DNA of 58,656 nucleotides from Pectobacterium brasiliense (GTDB taxonomy: Bacteria; Pseudomonadota; Gammaproteobacteria; Enterobacterales; Enterobacteriaceae): assembly GCF_013449685.1 (NCBI RefSeq), contig NZ_JACDSF010000010.1, positions 71,684 through 130,339 on the forward strand. Direction: 5' to 3'. The notes under the pieces are model-generated. The model did no database searches. It saw only the letters and a program-made list of their open reading frames with translations, and was not told where the DNA came from. Shown here in pieces: positions 38,652-50,975 of this stretch. Within the stretch, counting starts at the first letter, position 1, and each line of letters opens with the position of its first letter. A program made the translations under genes and the position numbers.

Positions 38652-41096
38652 ATGGCGATCAAAAAGTTGCTCATAGCGTCGCTGCTGTTTAGCAGCGCAA
38701 CCGTATACGGTGCAGACGGGTTCGTAGTGAAGGACATTCATTTCGAGGGCCTGCAAAGGGTTGCCGTCGGGGCGGCATTACTCAGTATGCCAGTCCGCGT
38801 TGGTGATACCATCGGTGACGATGATATCGGTAACACCATCCGTGCCTTGTTTGCGACCGGAAATTTTGAAGATGTTCGTGTCCTGCGCGATGGCGAAACG
38901 CTGATTGTGCAGGTGAAAGAACGTCCAACCATCGCCAGCGTCACGTTTTCCGGCAATAAGTCAGTCAAAGACGACATGCTGAAAGAAAACCTGGAGGCCT
39001 CTGGCGTGCGCGTCGGTGAAGCGTTAGACCGCACTGCGCTCACCAGCATCGAAAAAGGACTGGAAGATTTCTACTACAGCGTGGGCAAGTACAGTGCGTC
39101 GGTTAAAGCCGTTGTCACGCCACTCCCGCGTAACCGCGTAGACCTGAAACTGGTCTTCACGGAAGGCGTTTCCGCCAAGATCCAGCAGATTAATATTGTC
39201 GGTAACAAAGCGTTCAGTTCCGACGAATTGATCTCTCGTTTCCAACTGCGTGATGAAGTGCCGTGGTGGAACGTGGTCGGCGATCGTAAATACCAGAAAC
39301 AAAAACTGTCTGGCGATCTGGAAACGTTACGGAGTTTCTATCTGGATCGCGGCTATGCGCGTTTCAACATCGATTCCACACAGGTGAGCCTGACGCCAGA
39401 TAAAAAAGGCATCTACATCACCATCAATATGACGGAAGGCGAGCAGTACAAGCTGTCCGGCGTAGCGGTGAAAGGCAATCTGGCTGGTCACTCTGCGGAA
39501 ATCGAAGGGTTGACGAAGATTGAACCGGGTGAACTCTACAACGGGACGAAAGTGACCCGGATGGAAGAGGACATCAAGAAGCTGCTGGGTCGTTATGGTT
39601 ATGCCTATCCGCGTGTGGTCACACAGCCGGAAATTAATGATGCAGGCAAGACGGTGAAATTAAACATCAACGTTGATGCCGGTAACCGTTTCTATGTGCG
39701 TCATATTCGCTTTGACGGTAACGACACGTCTAAAGACTCCGTTCTGCGCCGTGAAATGCGTCAGATGGAAGGTGCTTGGTTAGGCAACGATCTGGTTGAG
39801 CAGGGCAAAGAGCGTTTAAACCGACTGGGATACTTTGAAAGCGTTGATGTAGAAACGCAGCGTGTTCCCGGCGTGGCCGATCAGGTTGATGTCACGTATA
39901 AAGTCAAAGAGCGTAATACGGGGACATTCAACTTTGGTGTTGGTTTCGGTACAGAAAGTGGCGTGAGCTTCCAGGCTGGGGTCCAACAGGACAACTGGCT
40001 GGGAACGGGTAACTCCGTTGGTATCAGCGGGACTAAAAACGACTACCAGACGTATGTTGAGCTGTCACTGACCGACCCGTACTTTACCGTCGATGGCGTT
40101 AGCCTCGGTGGCCGCATATTCTATAACAAATTTGAGGCATCAGACGCCGATCTGTCCGACTACACTAACGTGAGTTATGGCGTTGGTAGCACTTTGGGCT
40201 TCCCGATTAACGAGAATAACTCACTGCGTGTCGGTCTGGATTATGTACATAACGATCTGTCGGATATGAGACCGCAGGTGGCAATGTGGCGTTATCTGGA
40301 TTCCGTGGGCGTTAATCCATCTGTGGTTGGCGAGAATGTCAAATCCAGCGCTGACTTCAAAGCGAACGACTTCTTCCTGAATACCGGATGGTCGTATAAC
40401 AATCTGGATCGCGGCTACTTCCCGACGAAAGGCACACGTGCATCTGCGAATGCCAAGATTGCCGTACCGGGTTCGGATAACGAATACTACAAACTGACGT
40501 TTGATTCAGCGAGCTACTACCCGTTGAGCGACAGCGGTAACTGGGTGGTGATGGGCCGGACGCGTGCAGGTTTTGCGGATGGTATCGGTAGCAAAGAGGT
40601 GCCATTCTACGACAACTTCTATGCGGGTGGTTCCAGTACGGTACGTGGCTTCCAGTCGAATACGATTGGTCCTAAAGCAGCGTATTATAAATGTCCAGCG
40701 AACCTTGTTGGCTCTGGGTTTAACTCTTACTCCAGTTGCCCGATTGACTCAAGCAATATAGATGACGCTGTTGGCGGCAACGCAATGGCGGTATTGAGTG
40801 CGGAACTGATCGTGCCGACGCCATTTATCAGTGACAAATACGCGAGCTCCGTCCGTACGTCCTTCTTTGTGGATGGCGGTACGGTATGGGATACCAACTG
40901 GAAAAATACACAGGAAACAATTGACGCAGGTGTGCCGGATTACAGCAAAGCGAGCAACTTCCGTGTTTCCAGCGGTATCGCGTTGCAATGGATGTCTCCG
41001 CTTGGGCCATTGGTCTTCTCCTATGCCCAGCCGGTTAAAAAGTACGATGGAGACAAGTCGGAACAATTCCAGTTTAACATTGGTAAAACCTGGTAG
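38652..41096 (+). CDS. bamA: Outer-membrane protein assembly factor BamA
   Basis: BamA is the central channel of the BAM complex that folds beta-barrel proteins into the outer membrane. The 814-residue precursor (E. coli 810) starts with a Sec signal peptide ending VYGA. Five POTRA domains follow to about residue 425, then a 16-strand barrel. The loop-6 motif VRGF is in STVRGFQSN. An extracellular pair of Cys ([16 protein letters not shown]) matches that of E. coli. The C-terminal strand ends in GKTW, an aromatic terminal residue as expected for BAM substrates. Confidence 0.98.
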   Translation: MAIKKLLIASLLFSSATVYGADGFVVKDIHFEGLQRVAVGAALLSMPVRVGDTIGDDDIGNTIRALFATGNFEDVRVLRDGETLIVQVKERPTIASVTFSGNKSVKDDMLKENLEASGVRVGEALDRTALTSIEKGLEDFYYSVGKYSASVKAVVTPLPRNRVDLKLVFTEGVSAKIQQINIVGNKAFSSDELISRFQLRDEVPWWNVVGDRKYQKQKLSGDLETLRSFYLDRGYARFNIDSTQVSLTPDKKGIYITINMTEGEQYKLSGVAVKGNLAGHSAEIEGLTKIEPGELYNGTKVTRMEEDIKKLLGRYGYAYPRVVTQPEINDAGKTVKLNINVDAGNRFYVRHIRFDGNDTSKDSVLRREMRQMEGAWLGNDLVEQGKERLNRLGYFESVDVETQRVPGVADQVDVTYKVKERNTGTFNFGVGFGTESGVSFQAGVQQDNWLGTGNSVGISGTKNDYQTYVELSLTDPYFTVDGVSLGGRIFYNKFEASDADLSDYTNVSYGVGSTLGFPINENNSLRVGLDYVHNDLSDMRPQVAMWRYLDSVGVNPSVVGENVKSSADFKANDFFLNTGWSYNNLDRGYFPTKGTRASANAKIAVPGSDNEYYKLTFDSASYYPLSDSGNWVVMGRTRAGFADGIGSKEVPFYDNFYAGGSSTVRGFQSNTIGPKAAYYKCPANLVGSGFNSYSSCPIDSSNIDDAVGGNAMAVLSAELIVPTPFISDKYASSVRTSFFVDGGTVWDTNWKNTQETIDAGVPDYSKASNFRVSSGIALQWMSPLGPLVFSYAQPVKKYDGDKSEQFQFNIGKTW

Positions 41097-41273
41097 TGTG
41101 ACGTCAATAGGTCGTATGCAGGGAATGTCGCATCATGATTCGTTGAGATGAGCCTTTCGTTGATATGAATAGTTCATGGGTATGAATGGTCGAACATAAG
41201 ACCTTCATACCATGACGCGATGCTCATAATTAAAGTGTTAAGACACAAATTAGGTTAGGTTGAGGAGTTTATA

Positions 41274-41771
41274 GTGAAAAAGTGGTTATGTGCCGCAGGC
41301 CTCGGTTTAGCATTGGCTGCTTCAGCCAGCGTTCAGGCTGCTGACAAAATTGCCGTTGTTAACGTTTCCAGCATTTTCCAACAGCTGCCGCAGCGTGAAA
41401 CCGTTGGCAAACAGCTGGAAAATGAATTCAAAGGTCGTGCTTCTGAACTGCAATCGATGGAAAACGATTTACAGGGCAAGATGCAGAAACTGCAACGTGA
41501 TGGTTCTACCATGAAAGCGAGCGATCGCAGCAAAATGGAGAAGGACGTCATGGCGCAGCGCGAGCAGTTCTCGACTAAAGCGCAGGCTTTTGATCAAGAC
41601 AACCGCCGCCGTCAGATGGAAGAACGTAACAAAATCCTGAGCCGTATTCAGGATGCCGTGAAAGCCGTTGCAACCAAAGAAGGTTATGATGTTGTGATTG
41701 ACGCTAACGCTGTTGCGTATGTCGCCAATGCGAAAGACATTACTGCCGATGTGCTGAAACAGGTTAAATAA
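41274..41771 (+). CDS. skp: Periplasmic chaperone Skp
   Basis: Skp is a trimeric, jellyfish-shaped chaperone that holds unfolded outer-membrane proteins in the periplasm. The 165-residue precursor (E. coli 161) has a Sec signal ([21 protein letters not shown], cleavage after VQA). Long helices rich in Glu, Lys and Gln form the tentacles. Translation starts at GTG (41274), with a TGAGGAG ribosome site upstream. The 177-bp gap after bamA may hold a sigma-E promoter, but I did not find a convincing one. Confidence 0.95.
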   Translation: MKKWLCAAGLGLALAASASVQAADKIAVVNVSSIFQQLPQRETVGKQLENEFKGRASELQSMENDLQGKMQKLQRDGSTMKASDRSKMEKDVMAQREQFSTKAQAFDQDNRRRQMEERNKILSRIQDAVKAVATKEGYDVVIDANAVAYVANAKDITADVLKQVK

Positions 41772-41774
41772 TAC

Positions 41775-42797
41775 ATGTATTCAATTCGACTGGACGCGTT
41801 AGCTCAACAGTTGGATGCACAATTACACGGTGATGGCGATATCGTCATCACCGGTGTTGCTTCTATGCATTCAGCAAAAACTGGGCAAATTACGTTTCTT
41901 TCCGACAGTCGTTACCGTGAGCAACTGGCCGGGACGCAAGCGTCAGTGGTCGTGCTGACGGAAGCGGATTTACCTTACTGTCAGGTTGCGGCGCTGGTAG
42001 TGAAGAATCCCTATCTGACCTATGCGCGTATGGCGCAACTGTTGGATACGACACCGCAACCAGCAACCGATATTGCACCGAGTGCGGTTATTGCTCCAGA
42101 CGCGACGCTGGGTCAGAACGTGTCCATTGGTGCAAATGCCGTTATCGAATCTGGCGCACAGCTGGGTGATGGTGTTGTCATTGGCCCTGGCTGTTTTATC
42201 GGTAAAGATGCCCGCATTGGTGCCGGTACGCGTTTATGGGCAAATGTAACGATTTATCACCGTGTTGAGCTGGGTGAGCATTGCCTGATCCAGTCGGGAA
42301 CCGTGATCGGTTCTGACGGCTTTGGCTATGCTAACGATCGCGGCAACTGGGTGAAGATCCCACAGCTGGGTACAGTCAGAATTGGCGATCGGGTTGAGAT
42401 CGGTGCGAGCACAACCATCGATCGTGGTGCGTTGGATGATACGGTCATTGGTAATGGTGTTATCATTGATAACCAATGTCAGATTGCGCACAACGTTGTG
42501 ATTGGCGACAATACCGCGGTAGCGGGTGGCGTCATTATGGCGGGGAGCTTGAAAATTGGTCGTTATTGCATGATCGGTGGTGCCAGCGTAATTAACGGGC
42601 ACATGGAGATCTGCGATAAAGTGACGGTAACGGGAATGGGGATGGTCATGCGACCCATCACAGAACCTGGGGTATACTCTTCGGGCATTCCTTTGCAACC
42701 CAACAAAGTGTGGCGCAAAACTGCAGCGCTGGTGATGAATATTGATGAGATAAGCAAACGGTTGAAAGCCGTTGAACGAAAAGTCGATAACGTTTAA
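41775..42797 (+). CDS. lpxD: UDP-3-O-(3-hydroxymyristoyl)glucosamine N-acyltransferase
   Basis: LpxD adds the second 3-hydroxyacyl chain, to the 2-amino group, in lipid A synthesis. The 340-residue protein (E. coli 341) has an N-terminal uridine-binding domain (residues 1-100), then a left-handed beta-helix of hexapeptide repeats. A C-terminal helix follows ([15 protein letters not shown]). The catalytic His region is [16 protein letters not shown]. It starts 3 bp after skp. Confidence 0.97.
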   Translation: MYSIRLDALAQQLDAQLHGDGDIVITGVASMHSAKTGQITFLSDSRYREQLAGTQASVVVLTEADLPYCQVAALVVKNPYLTYARMAQLLDTTPQPATDIAPSAVIAPDATLGQNVSIGANAVIESGAQLGDGVVIGPGCFIGKDARIGAGTRLWANVTIYHRVELGEHCLIQSGTVIGSDGFGYANDRGNWVKIPQLGTVRIGDRVEIGASTTIDRGALDDTVIGNGVIIDNQCQIAHNVVIGDNTAVAGGVIMAGSLKIGRYCMIGGASVINGHMEICDKVTVTGMGMVMRPITEPGVYSSGIPLQPNKVWRKTAALVMNIDEISKRLKAVERKVDNV

Positions 42798-42898
42798 TCA
42801 CTCGCGTTTTATTTGCGGCCTGCCTGAAGACACCTAATTTAGGGTCTGCGCAGGCCGTGTTGTTGATGGCATCAGTTTTTATGGACAGGAAGAGTATT

Positions 42899-43354
42899 TT
42901 GACTACTGACACTCATACTCTGCATATTGAAGAGATTTTAGAATTATTACCGCACCGTTTCCCGTTTTTGCTGGTTGATCGGGTACTGGATTTTGAAGAA
43001 GGGAAGTTTCTGCGGGCGGTGAAAAACGTCTCTTTCAACGAACCCTTCTTCCAGGGCCATTTCCCGGGCAAACCAATTTTCCCCGGCGTGCTGATTCTGG
43101 AAGCCATGGCTCAGGCCACTGGTATTCTTGCGTTTAAAAGCGTAGGTAAACTGGAACCGGGTGAGCTGTACTATTTCGCCGCTGTAGACGAAGCGCGCTT
43201 TAAGCGCCCCGTGCAGCCAGGCGATCAAATGATCCTTGAAGTTGAATTCATCAAAGAGCGTCGCGGCGTTGCGCGCTTTAAAGGTGTTGCCAAAGTTGAT
43301 GGCGAAGTGGCCTGTGAAGCGTCAATGATGTGTGCTCGCCGTCGGGAGTCCTGA
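42899..43354 (+). CDS. fabZ: 3-hydroxyacyl-[acyl-carrier-protein] dehydratase FabZ
   Basis: FabZ dehydrates 3-hydroxyacyl-ACP in fatty-acid elongation. It competes with LpxA and LpxD for 3-hydroxymyristoyl-ACP, hence its place in this cluster. The 151-residue hot-dog fold enzyme has the catalytic His in [14 protein letters not shown] and the Glu in [11 protein letters not shown]. The start is TTG at 42899 after an AGGAAGAG ribosome site; the frame extends upstream but the homology begins here. Confidence 0.96.
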   Translation: MTTDTHTLHIEEILELLPHRFPFLLVDRVLDFEEGKFLRAVKNVSFNEPFFQGHFPGKPIFPGVLILEAMAQATGILAFKSVGKLEPGELYYFAAVDEARFKRPVQPGDQMILEVEFIKERRGVARFKGVAKVDGEVACEASMMCARRRES

Positions 43355-43358
43355 TAAC

Positions 43359-44147
43359 GTGATTGATCAAACCGCCTTTATTCACCCTAGTTCGATTGTT
43401 GAAGACGGTGCCATTATTGGTGCTGGCGTTCATATTGGCCCGTTCTGCTATATCGGTTCTCAGGTTGAGATCGGTGCGGGGACGGTGCTGAAATCACATG
43501 TCGTCGTCAATGGCGTCACTAAAATTGGTCGCGACAACGAAATCTATCAGTTCACGTCAATTGGTGAAGTGAATCAGGATCTCAAATATGCCGGGGAACC
43601 GACCCGCGTTGAGATTGGCGATCGTAACCGCATCCGTGAAAGCGTCACGATTCATCGTGGCACGACACAGGGCGGCGGGTTGACTAAAGTCGGTAGCGAT
43701 AACCTGTTGATGATCAACACGCATATCGCACATGACTGCGTAGTGGGCAATCGTTGTATTCTGGCGAATAACGCGACGCTGGGTGGCCACGTTTCCGTCG
43801 ATGATTTTGCGATTATCGGTGGGATGACGGCCGTGCACCAGTTCTGCATTATCGGTGCTCACGTCATGGTTGGTGGATGTTCCGGTGTGGCGCAAGACGT
43901 GCCGCCATATGTGATCGCACAGGGTAACCATGCCACGCCGTTTGGCCTGAATATTGAAGGCCTGAAGCGTCGTGGATTCGAAAAAGACACCCTGCACGCG
44001 ATTCGTAACGCGTACAAGCTCCTCTACCGCAGCGGCAGAACACTGGACGAAGTGAAACCGGAAATTGAAGCGCTGGCGGCTGAACACCCGGCTGTGCAGG
44101 CGTTTACCGATTTCTTTGCCCGTTCTACTCGCGGCATCATTCGTTAA
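43359..44147 (+). CDS. lpxA: UDP-N-acetylglucosamine acyltransferase
   Basis: LpxA is the first lipid A enzyme, moving 3-hydroxymyristate from ACP to the 3-OH of UDP-GlcNAc. With the GTG start at 43359 ([19 protein letters not shown]) it is 262 residues, as in E. coli. Hexapeptide repeats form a beta-helix, the catalytic His is in [11 protein letters not shown], and the C-terminal helices include RSGRTLDEV. It starts 4 bp after fabZ. Confidence 0.97.
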   Translation: MIDQTAFIHPSSIVEDGAIIGAGVHIGPFCYIGSQVEIGAGTVLKSHVVVNGVTKIGRDNEIYQFTSIGEVNQDLKYAGEPTRVEIGDRNRIRESVTIHRGTTQGGGLTKVGSDNLLMINTHIAHDCVVGNRCILANNATLGGHVSVDDFAIIGGMTAVHQFCIIGAHVMVGGCSGVAQDVPPYVIAQGNHATPFGLNIEGLKRRGFEKDTLHAIRNAYKLLYRSGRTLDEVKPEIEALAAEHPAVQAFTDFFARSTRGIIR

Positions 44148-44150
44148 TCT

Positions 44151-45302
44151 ATGTCATCACGTCCTTTGACTATTGGGCTGGTCGCCGGAGAAACTTCCGG
44201 CGACATCCTTGGCGCAGGCCTGATCCGAGCGCTTAAAGAAAAGGTGCCTGATGCGCGATTTGTCGGCGTTGCTGGGCCACGTATGCAGGCCGAAGGCTGT
44301 GAAGCCTGGTACGAGATGGAAGAGCTAGCTGTCATGGGCATTGTTGAGGTGCTTGGACGACTTCCCCGCCTGCTGAAAATTCGGCGAGATTTAACCCAGC
44401 GCTTTAGCGAGCTTCAACCCGATGTTTTCGTAGGCATTGATGCCCCTGATTTCAATATCACGCTAGAGGGCAACCTCAAAAAGCGCGGTATCAATACCAT
44501 TCACTACGTCAGCCCTTCCGTATGGGCATGGCGTCAAAAACGCGTTTTCAAAATAGGTAAAGCGACCAATCTGGTGCTGGCTTTTTTGCCTTTTGAAAAA
44601 GCGTTTTACGATCGTTTCAATGTACCTTGCCGCTTTATCGGCCATACGATGGCTGATGCGATGCCGCTGTATCCCGATAAACTAGCAGCGCGCGCGACGT
44701 TGGGAATTGCACCGGATGTGCCTTGTCTGGCGTTGCTGCCGGGCAGTCGCGGTGCAGAAGTTGAAATGCTTAGTGAAGATTTTCTCAATACGGCTGTGCT
44801 ACTGCGCCAGCATTTTCCCGATCTGGAAATCGTGGTTCCGCTGGTCAACAGCAAGCGCCGTGAACAGTTCGAGCGGATAAAAAGTAGCGTGGCGCCCGAT
44901 CTACGCGTCCATCTGCTGGATGGGCAAGCGCGAGAAGCGATGATTGCCAGTGATGCCGCTCTATTGGCATCGGGTACGGCAGCGCTGGAGTGCATGCTGG
45001 CTAAATGTCCGATGGTTGTAGGGTATCGCATGAAGCCCTTTACCTTCTGGCTGGCGCAGCGCCTGGTCAAAACACCGTGGGTGTCTCTGCCGAATTTACT
45101 GGCGGGACGTGAGCTGGTGGCCGAACAGCTACAGACGGACTGTACGCCGGACAAGCTGGCCGCTGCGCTGCTGCCTCTGTTTGCCGATACAGAAAAAATG
45201 GCTGAGCTACGCGCGACGTTTGTGGATTTGCATCAGCAAATCCGCTGTAACGCCGATGAGCAAGCGGCTCAGGCGGTGCTGGAATTAGTCAAGCCGTGTT
45301 AA
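44151..45302 (+). CDS. lpxB: Lipid-A-disaccharide synthase
   Basis: LpxB joins UDP-2,3-diacylglucosamine and lipid X to form the lipid A disaccharide, releasing UDP. The 383-residue GT-B glycosyltransferase (family 19; E. coli 382) has the N-terminal [17 protein letters not shown] motif and a C-terminal nucleotide-binding half ([34 protein letters not shown]). It starts 3 bp after lpxA. Confidence 0.97.
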   Translation: MSSRPLTIGLVAGETSGDILGAGLIRALKEKVPDARFVGVAGPRMQAEGCEAWYEMEELAVMGIVEVLGRLPRLLKIRRDLTQRFSELQPDVFVGIDAPDFNITLEGNLKKRGINTIHYVSPSVWAWRQKRVFKIGKATNLVLAFLPFEKAFYDRFNVPCRFIGHTMADAMPLYPDKLAARATLGIAPDVPCLALLPGSRGAEVEMLSEDFLNTAVLLRQHFPDLEIVVPLVNSKRREQFERIKSSVAPDLRVHLLDGQAREAMIASDAALLASGTAALECMLAKCPMVVGYRMKPFTFWLAQRLVKTPWVSLPNLLAGRELVAEQLQTDCTPDKLAAALLPLFADTEKMAELRATFVDLHQQIRCNADEQAAQAVLELVKPC

Positions 45303-45322
45303 TAAACCATGTTAATAAGACC

Positions 45323-45919
45323 ATGAGTGAAATATTCGTCTATCCGCAGGCGAGCTGTATCGCTGGTGTTGATGAAGTGGGCCGTGGCCCTTTGGTTGGT
45401 GCGGTCGTGACGGCTGCGGTGATTCTTGACCCGACTAGGCCAATTGTCGGGCTGGCGGACTCCAAAAAGCTGAGTGAAAAACGTCGACTGTCGCTCTATG
45501 ATGAAATCAAAGAGAAGGCATTGGCGTGGAGCCTTGGCCGTGCGGAGCCGGAAGAGATTGACCAATTGAATATCCTGCATGCTACCATGCTGGCAATGCA
45601 GCGTGCGGTTGCCGGGTTGTCTGTCGTGCCTGATTTTGTTCTCATTGATGGCAATCGTTGCCCGGCTTTGCCGATGCCCGCTCAGGCGGTCGTAAAAGGG
45701 GATAGCCGCGTGGCAGAAATCAGCGCGGCCTCGATTATGGCGAAAGTGACTCGCGATCGTGAGATGGTCGAGTTGGATCAACGCTTCCCCGCTTATGGTT
45801 TTGCCCAACACAAAGGCTATCCAACGGCTTTTCATCTGGAGAAACTGGCCGCACTGGGCGCCACTGAGTTTCACCGTCGGAGCTTCGCGCCAGTCAGACG
45901 TGCATTAGGTCTGGCGTAA
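45323..45919 (+). CDS. rnhB: Ribonuclease HII
   Basis: RNase HII cuts RNA in RNA-DNA hybrids and starts removal of single ribonucleotides from DNA. I chose the ATG at 45323, which gives 198 residues as in E. coli; an in-frame GTG 9 codons upstream would overlap lpxB. Acidic active-site residues are in [22 protein letters not shown] and the TRDREM region. It is part of the lpxB-rnhB-dnaE run. Confidence 0.96.
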   Translation: MSEIFVYPQASCIAGVDEVGRGPLVGAVVTAAVILDPTRPIVGLADSKKLSEKRRLSLYDEIKEKALAWSLGRAEPEEIDQLNILHATMLAMQRAVAGLSVVPDFVLIDGNRCPALPMPAQAVVKGDSRVAEISAASIMAKVTRDREMVELDQRFPAYGFAQHKGYPTAFHLEKLAALGATEFHRRSFAPVRRALGLA

Positions 45920-46004
45920 ACATCATCATTAACTCTCGGTATGGCGTGGGCACGTAAGCGTGCCGTTGCCATGCTGACTAATCGATAAATTCTGGGATCT
46001 GGAG

Positions 46005-49000
46005 ATGGCCGAACCACGTTTTGTTCACCTGCGTGTGCACAGTGACTATTCCATGATCGATGGGCTAGCCAAAGTCGGTCCGCTGGTAAAAAAAGCGGCG
46101 GCACTCGGGATGCCAGCGCTGGCGATTACTGATTTTACCAACCTGTGTGGGCTGGTTAAATTCTATGGCGGCGCGCATGGCGCGGGAATCAAGCCCATTA
46201 TCGGCGCAGATTTCTGTGTCGAAAGCGACGAATTGGGGGATGAGCTCGCGCATCTTACCGTCCTGGCCATGAATAATGCTGGCTACCAAAATCTTACGCT
46301 GTTGATTTCCCATGCTTATCAACGAGGTTATGGCGCTGCCGGGCCGACGATTGACCGGGATTGGCTTGTTGAACATCAGGAAGGGCTGATTTTACTGTCT
46401 GGCGGCCGCCGGGGTGATGTCGGTCGATTTTTGCTGCGTGGTAACCAGACGCAGGCCGAACAGTGTCTGGCCTTCTATCAGGAACACTTCCCCCAGCGTT
46501 ACTATCTGGAACTGATCCGCACGTCCCGCCCCGATGAAGAAAGCTATTTGCATGCTGCCGTCGAATTGGCGACGAAGCACGGGGTGCCCGTGGTGGCAAC
46601 CAATGAAGTGTGTTTTATCAGCACCGATGATTTTGACGCTCACGAAATCCGTGTGGCCATTCATGATGGCTACACGCTTGACGATCCCAAGCGTCCACGC
46701 AATTACAGCCCACAGCAGTACATGCGTTCCGAAGAGGAAATGTGCGAGCTGTTTGCGGATATCCCCGAAGCGCTGGCGAACAGCGTTGAAATTGCCAAGC
46801 GTTGTAACGTAACGATTCGTCTGGGTGAATATTTCCTGCCGCAGTTCCCAACGGGCGACATGAGTACGGAAGATTTTCTGGTTCAGTGCTCGAAAAAGGG
46901 GTTGGAGGAGCGTCTCGAATTCCTGTTCCCCGATCCGGAAGTGCGCGCTGAGCGCCGGCCTGAATATGATGAGCGTCTGGATATTGAGCTGGGCGTTATC
47001 AACCAGATGGGATTCCCCGGCTACTTCCTGATCGTAATGGAATTTATTCAGTGGTCGAAGGATAACGATGTGCCTGTTGGACCGGGACGTGGTTCCGGTG
47101 CGGGTTCGTTAGTGGCCTATGCGCTGAAAATCACCGATCTGGATCCGCTGGAATTCGACCTGCTGTTCGAACGCTTCCTCAATCCTGAACGTGTTTCCAT
47201 GCCTGACTTTGACGTCGATTTCTGTATGGAAAAACGCGACAAGGTCATCGATCACGTCGCGGAAATGTACGGGCGTGATGCGGTATCGCAGATTATCACC
47301 TTCGGTACGATGGCGGCGAAAGCGGTTATTCGTGACGTAGGGCGCGTGCTTGGGCACCCTTATGGGTTTGTCGATCGTATTTCAAAGCTGGTGCCGCCCG
47401 ATCCGGGCATGACGCTCGAAAAAGCGTTTGCAGCTGAACCGCAACTGCCGGAAATTTATGAAGCCGATGAGGAAGTTAAGGCTCTCATCGATATGGCGCG
47501 TAAGCTCGAAGGGGTAACGCGTAACGCGGGTAAACATGCGGGTGGGGTGGTGATATCCCCCACCAAGATTACCGATTTCGCGCCGCTGTATTGCGATGCG
47601 GAAGGGAACCATCCGGTTACCCAGTTCGATAAGAACGACGTGGAATATGCTGGGCTGGTGAAGTTCGACTTCCTTGGCCTGCGTACGCTGACCATCATCG
47701 ACTGGGCGCTGGGGATGATTAACGCCCGTCGCGCGAAGCAAGGGCTGGAGCCGATTGATATTGCGGCGATTCCGCTCGACGATAAGAAAAGCTTCGACAT
47801 GCTGCAACGCTCGGAAACCACAGCGGTATTCCAGCTTGAATCGCGCGGCATGAAAGACCTGATCAAACGCCTTAAGCCCGACTGCTTTGAAGATATGATC
47901 GCACTGGTGGCGTTGTTCCGCCCCGGCCCGTTGCAATCCGGCATGGTAGATAACTTCATCGACCGTAAGCACGGTCGTGAAGCGATTTCGTATCCTGATA
48001 TCGAATGGCAGCACGAGTCACTTAAGCCTGTGCTGGAGCCGACCTACGGCATTATCCTGTATCAGGAACAGGTCATGCAGATTGCGCAGGTTCTGGCAGG
48101 CTATACGCTGGGCGGCGCGGATATGCTGCGTCGTGCGATGGGGAAAAAGAACCCAGTCGAAATGGCGAAGCAGCGTGGTGGCTTCGAAGATGGTGCCAAA
48201 TCTCGCGGCGTGAACGGCGAATTGGCGGTTAAGATTTTTGACCTGGTGGAAAAATTCGCCGGTTATGGCTTTAATAAATCTCACTCCGCGGCCTATGCGT
48301 TGGTGTCTTACCAAACGCTATGGCTGAAGGCGCACTATCCGGCAGAATTCATGGCGGCCGTAATGACGGCCGATATGGACAACACGGATAAAGTGGTCGG
48401 CCTGGTTGATGAATGCTGGCGGATGGGGTTAAAAATCCTGCCTCCGGATATCAACAGCGGGCTGTATCACTTCCACGTTAATGACGATGGCGAGATTGTT
48501 TACGGCATCGGTGCGATTAAAGGCGTGGGTGAAGGCCCGATTGAGGCGATTATCGAAGCGCGTAATGAGGGCGGCTATTTTAGAGAGCTGTTTGATCTCT
48601 GCGCGCGTACTGACATTAAAAAGCTGAACCGCCGCGTGCTGGAAAAGCTGATTATGTCTGGGGCGTTTGACCGTCTGGGGCCGCATCGCGCCGCGTTGAT
48701 GAATTCATTGCCTGATGCGCTGAAGGCTGCCGATCAGCATGCGAAAGCGGAAGCGATTGGTCAGGTGGATATGTTCGGCGTGCTGGCCGATGCGCCTGAA
48801 CAGGTTGAGCAATCCTACAGTACGGTGCCGCCGTGGCCGGAGCAGGTGGTGCTGGATGGTGAACGGGAAACGCTGGGGCTGTACCTGACCGGCCACCCGA
48901 TCACGCAATATATTAAGGAAATTGAACGCTATGCCGGTGGCGTGCGTTTGAAAGATATGCACCCGACGGATCGGGGTAAAATGACCACTGCCGTTGGGCT

Positions 49001-49487
49001 GGTGTTAGCGGCCCGCGTCATGGTCACCAAGCGGGGTAACCGTATTGGTGTCTGTACATTGGACGATCGTTCCGGTCGTCTTGAGATAATGCTGTTTACC
49101 GATGCATTGGAAAAATATCAGCATTTACTTGAGAAAGACCGTATCCTTATCGCCAGTGGACAGGTCAGCTTTGATGACTTCAGCGGCGGGCTTAAAATGA
49201 CCGTCCGAGAGTTAATGGATATCAGTGAAGCGCGGGAAAAATACGCGCGCGGGCTTGCTATCTCGCTGACTGACAGGCAAATTGATGACCAGCTATTAAA
49301 CCGTCTCCGCCAATCGTTGGAACCCCACCGATCGGGGACGATCCCAGTGCATCTCTATTACCAGCGTGAAGATGCGCGCGCCCGACTACGTTTCGGCGCA
49401 GCATGGCGTGTAACGCCTGCCGATGCGCTACTGAACGAGCTGCGCACATTAGTGGGTAATGAGCAGGTGGAACTGGAATTTGACTAA
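46005..49487 (+). CDS. dnaE: DNA polymerase III alpha subunit
   Basis: DnaE is the catalytic subunit of the replicative polymerase. The 1160-residue length equals E. coli. Order: PHP domain ([20 protein letters not shown]), palm with catalytic Asp residues in [14 protein letters not shown] and [10 protein letters not shown], and fingers with [16 protein letters not shown]. Then come the helix-hairpin-helix region, the beta-clamp-binding motif region near QVDMF, and the OB fold ([25 protein letters not shown]). An GGAG ribosome site precedes the ATG. Confidence 0.98.
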   Translation: MAEPRFVHLRVHSDYSMIDGLAKVGPLVKKAAALGMPALAITDFTNLCGLVKFYGGAHGAGIKPIIGADFCVESDELGDELAHLTVLAMNNAGYQNLTLLISHAYQRGYGAAGPTIDRDWLVEHQEGLILLSGGRRGDVGRFLLRGNQTQAEQCLAFYQEHFPQRYYLELIRTSRPDEESYLHAAVELATKHGVPVVATNEVCFISTDDFDAHEIRVAIHDGYTLDDPKRPRNYSPQQYMRSEEEMCELFADIPEALANSVEIAKRCNVTIRLGEYFLPQFPTGDMSTEDFLVQCSKKGLEERLEFLFPDPEVRAERRPEYDERLDIELGVINQMGFPGYFLIVMEFIQWSKDNDVPVGPGRGSGAGSLVAYALKITDLDPLEFDLLFERFLNPERVSMPDFDVDFCMEKRDKVIDHVAEMYGRDAVSQIITFGTMAAKAVIRDVGRVLGHPYGFVDRISKLVPPDPGMTLEKAFAAEPQLPEIYEADEEVKALIDMARKLEGVTRNAGKHAGGVVISPTKITDFAPLYCDAEGNHPVTQFDKNDVEYAGLVKFDFLGLRTLTIIDWALGMINARRAKQGLEPIDIAAIPLDDKKSFDMLQRSETTAVFQLESRGMKDLIKRLKPDCFEDMIALVALFRPGPLQSGMVDNFIDRKHGREAISYPDIEWQHESLKPVLEPTYGIILYQEQVMQIAQVLAGYTLGGADMLRRAMGKKNPVEMAKQRGGFEDGAKSRGVNGELAVKIFDLVEKFAGYGFNKSHSAAYALVSYQTLWLKAHYPAEFMAAVMTADMDNTDKVVGLVDECWRMGLKILPPDINSGLYHFHVNDDGEIVYGIGAIKGVGEGPIEAIIEARNEGGYFRELFDLCARTDIKKLNRRVLEKLIMSGAFDRLGPHRAALMNSLPDALKAADQHAKAEAIGQVDMFGVLADAPEQVEQSYSTVPPWPEQVVLDGERETLGLYLTGHPITQYIKEIERYAGGVRLKDMHPTDRGKMTTAVGLVLAARVMVTKRGNRIGVCTLDDRSGRLEIMLFTDALEKYQHLLEKDRILIASGQVSFDDFSGGLKMTVRELMDISEAREKYARGLAISLTDRQIDDQLLNRLRQSLEPHRSGTIPVHLYYQREDARARLRFGAAWRVTPADALLNELRTLVGNEQVELEFD

Positions 49488-49499
49488 TATAGGAATACT

Positions 49500-50459
49500 A
49501 TGAGTCTGAATTTTCTTGATTTTGAGCAGCCGATTGCAGAGTTGGAAGCGAAAATTGACTCGCTGACCGCAGTCAGCCGTCAAGACGAAAAATTAGATAT
49601 TAATCTGGACGAAGAAGTCCAGCGCCTGCGTGAGAAGAGCGTTGAACTGACGCGCAAAATCTTCGCCGATTTGGGTGCCTGGCAGGTTGCGCAATTAGCG
49701 CGCCATCCACAACGTCCTTATACGCTTGATTATATTAAGCATATCTTTACCGACTTTGATGAGTTGGCTGGCGATCGTGCCTATGCCGATGATAAAGCCA
49801 TTGTTGGCGGGATTGCTCGTTTGGATGGGCGTCCGGTGATGATCATTGGTCATCAGAAAGGGCGTGAGACCAAAGAAAAGATTCGCCGTAATTTCGGCAT
49901 GCCTGCACCGGAAGGCTATCGCAAAGCGCTGCGCCTGATGGAAATGGCCGATCGCTTCAAGATGCCGATCATCACCTTCATCGACACGCCGGGAGCTTAT
50001 CCGGGTGTGGGCGCAGAAGAACGCGGTCAGTCTGAGGCTATCGCGCGCAACCTGCGTGAAATGTCGACGCTGCGTGTGCCAATCATCTGTACCGTTATCG
50101 GTGAAGGTGGTTCCGGTGGTGCATTGGCTATCGGCGTGGGCGACAAGGTCAACATGCTGCAGTACAGCACCTACTCGGTGATTTCACCGGAAGGCTGTGC
50201 GTCTATCCTGTGGAAGAGCGCAGATAAAGCGCCGTTGGCAGCAGAAGCCATGGGCATTATTGCGCCGCGTCTGAAAGAGCTGAAACTGATCGATACCGTG
50301 ATCCCTGAGCCGTTGGGTTCGGCGCACCGTAACGTCCCAGCGATGGCAGAATCTCTGAAAGCACAGCTGCTGGCCGATCTGCTCGACCTCGATGGCCTGA
50401 CAGAAGAAGAGCTGTTGAACCGCCGTTATCAGCGTTTGATGAACTATGGTTACTGTTAA
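49500..50459 (+). CDS. accA: Acetyl-CoA carboxylase carboxyltransferase subunit alpha
   Basis: AccA with AccD transfers CO2 from carboxybiotin to acetyl-CoA, giving malonyl-CoA for fatty acids. The 319-residue length equals E. coli. Crotonase-like core motifs are [36 protein letters not shown] and [15 protein letters not shown]. It starts 12 bp after dnaE and is followed by a terminator. The lysine decarboxylase gene ldcC that follows it in E. coli is absent here. Confidence 0.98.
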   Translation: MSLNFLDFEQPIAELEAKIDSLTAVSRQDEKLDINLDEEVQRLREKSVELTRKIFADLGAWQVAQLARHPQRPYTLDYIKHIFTDFDELAGDRAYADDKAIVGGIARLDGRPVMIIGHQKGRETKEKIRRNFGMPAPEGYRKALRLMEMADRFKMPIITFIDTPGAYPGVGAEERGQSEAIARNLREMSTLRVPIICTVIGEGGSGGALAIGVGDKVNMLQYSTYSVISPEGCASILWKSADKAPLAAEAMGIIAPRLKELKLIDTVIPEPLGSAHRNVPAMAESLKAQLLADLLDLDGLTEEELLNRRYQRLMNYGYC

Positions 50460-50533
50460 GTACAGCGGTGATTGCTGATAAGGAGATTGTCTGATTGATG
50501 TGTTATCAATCAGGCGATTCTGGCGTTACTTTG

Positions 50534-50567
50534 AAAATCCGTTGTCAGAAATGACAGCGGATTTTTT
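50534..50567 (+). terminator. Terminator after accA
   Basis: AAAATCCG (50534-50541) pairs with CGGATTTT (50558-50565) over an inner GTCA/TGAC stem, and T residues follow. It separates accA from yaeR-tilS. Confidence 0.85.
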
Positions 50568-50585
50568 GCTATGAGGGTTTGAAGC

Positions 50586-50975
50586 ATGCTGAAGCTGCTC
50601 GATGTCCATCACATTGCGGTGATTGCCTCTGACTATGCACGCAGCAAGGCGTTTTACTGTGATGTGCTGGGGTTTACGTTGAATAACGAAGTCTACCGTG
50701 AAGCGCGGCAGTCGTGGAAAGGGGATCTCTCGCTGAATGGGCGTTATACCATTGAACTATTTTCTTTCCCCCACCCACCTGCGCGCGTGAGCCGCCCGGA
50801 AGCCTGCGGCCTGCGCCATCTGGCTTTTGCGGTGGCTGACATTGAACAAGCTGTCGCCTCGCTGGAACAGGCTGGCGTTATGTGTGAACCTGTCCGGATC
50901 GATCCTGAAACGCAGCAGCGCTTCACCTTTTTCTCCGATCCTGACGGCTTGCCTTTAGAACTGTATGAGATCTGA
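50586..50975 (+). CDS. yaeR: VOC-superfamily metalloprotein YaeR
   Basis: This 129-residue vicinal-oxygen-chelate (glyoxalase/dioxygenase fold) protein equals E. coli YaeR in length. Two babb modules carry likely metal ligands: His in LDVHHIAVIASDYARSKAFY, Glu in TIELFSFP, His in LRHLAFAVADIEQA and Glu in LPLELYEI. Its physiological substrate is not known. Its end overlaps the tilS start by 11 bp. Confidence 0.93.
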   Translation: MLKLLDVHHIAVIASDYARSKAFYCDVLGFTLNNEVYREARQSWKGDLSLNGRYTIELFSFPHPPARVSRPEACGLRHLAFAVADIEQAVASLEQAGVMCEPVRIDPETQQRFTFFSDPDGLPLELYEI

